From Acidobacteriota bacterium (lineage in GTDB: Bacteria > Acidobacteriota > Terriglobia > UBA7540), in contig JAKASC010000012.1 of assembly GCA_021828245.1 (NCBI GenBank), positions 11,335-19,501 on the forward strand: a DNA stretch of 8,167 nt, read 5' to 3'. The notes under the pieces were generated by a model, which was not told the origin of the DNA, did not search any database, and saw nothing but the letters and a program-made list of their open reading frames with translations. Positions within the stretch are counted from its first letter, which is position 1, and each line of letters begins with the position of its first letter. The translations under genes were made by a program, and so were the position numbers. Shown piece after piece: positions 6,408 to 8,167 of the stretch.

Positions 6408-7945
6408 ATTCCTCTCCGCGTCCTATTGTCGTTCTCGATTTCGGCTCGCAATACACGCAGTTGATTGCGCGGCGGATCAGGGAGATGCAGGTCTATTCGG
6501 TGATTGTGCCGTGCACGATAGCCTTTGACGAGCTGGTCAAGATGAGCCCGCAGGCATTGATTCTTTCGGGAGGGCCGGCGTCGGTTTACGATCCGGCCTC
6601 GCCGGCGGCCGACGAGCGCATCCTCAAGCTCAATCTGCCGGTGCTGGGCATTTGCTACGGGCTGCAATGGATGGCCTACAAGCTGGGCGGCAAGGTTGAG
6701 CCGGCGCGGCGGCGCGAGTACGGATTCGCGATGTTGGAGGCGGACTCCGCGAGCGAGCTTTTGAAGAACCTCCCGTCGCCGTTGCGGGTATGGAACAGTC
6801 ACGGCGACCATGTGGCGGAGGTTCCGCCCGGGTTTCGCGTCACGGGCCGGACGGAGAACGCCATTTCCGTGATTGAAAATGCGGCGGCGCGGATGTACGC
6901 GGTGGAGTTTCATCCGGAGGTGCGGCATACCGACCGCGGGGACGACATTCTTCGCAATTTCGTCAAGGGAATTTGTGGCATCCAACCGAATTGGTTTCCG
7001 CGAGCGTTCATTGAGCAGAGCGTGGAGCAGATTCGGGAGCGGACAGGGCAGGAACGGGCGCTCTGCGCGCTTTCGGGCGGCGTGGATTCGGCCGTGGCCG
7101 CCACGCTGGTGAGCCGGGCCATCGGCGACCGGCTGACCTGCGTTTTTGTCAACAACGGTTTGTTGCGCAAAAACGAGTTTGAGAAGGTCAGCGCCGTCTT
7201 GCGCGAGCAGGCGCATCTGAACGTGGTGGCGGTCGAGGCCGGCGGCCGATTTTTAGCGCGGCTCGTGGGCATCACCGACCCGGAGCAGAAGCGGAAAATC
7301 ATCGGCGAGGAATTTATCCGCGTGTTTGAGGAGGAGGCGCGACGGCTGGGGGACGTCAAGTTTCTGGTGCAGGGAACGCTCTATCCCGACGTGATTGAGT
7401 CCGTGTCCGTGCGTGGTCCTGCTGCCACCATCAAGAGCCATCACAACGTGGGGGGCCTGCCGGCGGACCTGCGCTTTCGGCTGATTGAGCCTTTGCGCGA
7501 GCTGTTCAAGGACGAAGTACGCGAGGTCGGCCGAGAGCTCGGCTTGCCGGAAGAGCTGGTGAACCGACAACCTTTTCCGGGTCCGGGACTTGCGGTGCGC
7601 ATTGTGGGCGAAGTGACCGAAGAGCGTTTGCGGATGGTGCGGGAGGCCGACGCCATCGTTCAGGAAGAGATTCTCGGCGCCGGGCTCACGCAGGAATTGT
7701 GGCAGTCGTTTGCGGTGCTGCTGCCCATCTCCAGCGTGGGCGTGATGGGCGACGCCAGAACCTACGCCGCCACGATCGCGATTCGCGCTGTGAGGTCAGA
7801 GGACGGCATGACGGCCGACTGGGCGCGACTGCCGGGGGAGTTGGTGGCCCGAATTTCAACTCGCGTGGTCAATGAGGTGAAGGGCGTGAACCGCGTGGTG
7901 CTGGACGTGACCTCCAAGCCGCCCGCGACCATCGAGTGGGAATAG
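6404..7945 (+). CDS. guaA: GMP synthase (glutamine-hydrolysing)
   Basis: It converts XMP, ATP and glutamine to GMP in the last step of guanine nucleotide synthesis. The 513 residues match the family (about 510-525). The N-terminal class I glutamine amidotransferase domain (about 7-195) starts VVLDFGSQYTQLIARRIRE. It has the catalytic triad Cys84 (GICYGLQ), His170 and Glu172 (EFHPEV). The ATP pyrophosphatase domain has the PP-loop SGGVDS (224-229). The dimerisation/XMP-binding domain includes QPFPGPGLAVRIVGEV (about 389-404) and ends in the typical SKPPATIEWE. The start at 6404 gives the usual N-terminus. No strong ribosome binding site is visible, while the preceding minicistron overlaps the start codon. 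The gene is complete with no odd features. It lies close behind leuS and is probably cotranscribed with it. Confidence 0.98.
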   Translation: MNSSPRPIVVLDFGSQYTQLIARRIREMQVYSVIVPCTIAFDELVKMSPQALILSGGPASVYDPASPAADERILKLNLPVLGICYGLQWMAYKLGGKVEPARRREYGFAMLEADSASELLKNLPSPLRVWNSHGDHVAEVPPGFRVTGRTENAISVIENAAARMYAVEFHPEVRHTDRGDDILRNFVKGICGIQPNWFPRAFIEQSVEQIRERTGQERALCALSGGVDSAVAATLVSRAIGDRLTCVFVNNGLLRKNEFEKVSAVLREQAHLNVVAVEAGGRFLARLVGITDPEQKRKIIGEEFIRVFEEEARRLGDVKFLVQGTLYPDVIESVSVRGPAATIKSHHNVGGLPADLRFRLIEPLRELFKDEVREVGRELGLPEELVNRQPFPGPGLAVRIVGEVTEERLRMVREADAIVQEEILGAGLTQELWQSFAVLLPISSVGVMGDARTYAATIAIRAVRSEDGMTADWARLPGELVARISTRVVNEVKGVNRVVLDVTSKPPATIEWE

Positions 7946-7958
7946 AAAACACTACGCC

Positions 7959-7995
7959 CCGCGCCGTGGCCGGCAGGCGCGAGCACCGTGCGCGG
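7959..7995. terminator. Possible stem-loop in the convergent gap after guaA
   Basis: CCGCGC (7959-7964) can pair with GCGCGG (7990-7995). An interrupted continuation pairs CGTG (7965-7968) with CAC...G (7984-7988). The stem lies 14 bases past the guaA stop and just beyond the end of the convergent gene, so it could serve both directions. It lacks a T-run, so it would be a weak or factor-dependent terminator at best. Confidence 0.28.
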
Positions 7996-8007
7996 GAAAG
8001 CCTCTCT

Positions 8008-8167
8008 CTACCGATTGGCCAGCTTTTGGGCCATGTACAGCAGCAGGCGGCGGTCCCGGTCGTTGATACGGGAGAGAAGGCGCTTAACCTTCTGGAAGAA
8101 CCGCGACTCTTTGTCCGCTGCGTATTCGCCGGCCAGTTCGTCCGTCGTGCGTCGGTGGGGGAGGTTG
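8008..8167 (-). CDS. C-terminal fragment of a protein, possibly a helix-turn-helix regulator (5' end off the window)
   Basis: Read leftward from the edge, an open frame of 52 residues ends at TAG (8010-8008). The fragment is highly charged and helical in character: TTDELAGEYAADKESRFFQK is followed by RLLSRINDRDRRLLLYMAQK and a short basic end. This last pattern ('L...DR.LLL.MAQK.A.R') resembles the C-terminal tail I associate with XRE/cro-type helix-turn-helix proteins of Acidobacteriota. No DNA-binding domain lies within the window, so the assignment rests on that resemblance alone. The frame is convergent with guaA, 62 bases away. It is open across the whole fragment and codon use is plausible, so I am fairly sure it is coding but unsure of its function. 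Confidence 0.55.
   Translation of the reverse strand, partial: NLPHRRTTDELAGEYAADKESRFFQKVKRLLSRINDRDRRLLLYMAQKLANR

Noticed and set aside
6305..7216. A 303-codon leftward open frame opposite guaA
   Set aside because: It is a shadow of the guaA frame in GC-rich sequence with no family resemblance.

Overview
The window is 8,167 bases of moderately GC-rich bacterial chromosome with five complete protein genes and one partial gene, all ordinary chromosomal genes. I see no insertion sequence, phage, CRISPR array, rRNA or tRNA. The partial right-edge gene has a C-terminus of a kind I associate with helix-turn-helix proteins of Acidobacteriota. Together with the base composition this makes a soil-type acidobacterium my best guess for the source, but that is a recollection-based inference and not proof.

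Layout: 1-153 is a non-coding stretch upstream of a probable leftward gene lying off the window; it holds two operator-like motifs. 154-2366 is a leftward pair: a type I-beta DAHP synthase (first step of the shikimate pathway), then a Tat/lipoprotein-type YVTN beta-propeller whose start codon overlaps the DAHP synthase stop by one base. 2367-2899 is a 0.5 kb divergent intergenic region. It carries likely promoters for both sides, the same two operator-like motifs as 1-153, and a cluster of overlapping inverted repeats. 2900-7945 is a rightward run: nfo (endonuclease IV), leuS (leucyl-tRNA synthetase) and guaA (GMP synthase). leuS and guaA are bridged by an 18-codon open frame that overlaps leuS and guaA by ATGA at both ends. 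7946-8007 is a short convergent gap, and 8008-8167 is the C-terminal end of a leftward gene cut by the window edge.

The rightward genes are housekeeping functions from separate pathways (abasic-site repair, leucine charging, guanine nucleotide synthesis), probably linked only by shared transcription. The leftward pair joins an aromatic amino-acid enzyme to an exported beta-propeller of unknown role.

I found no clearly new multi-gene system. The points most worth following are non-coding: a 16-bp palindrome and an 11-bp inverted repeat that occur together, in the same order, in both upstream regions; the inverted-repeat cluster at 2619-2741; and the bridging minicistron between leuS and guaA.
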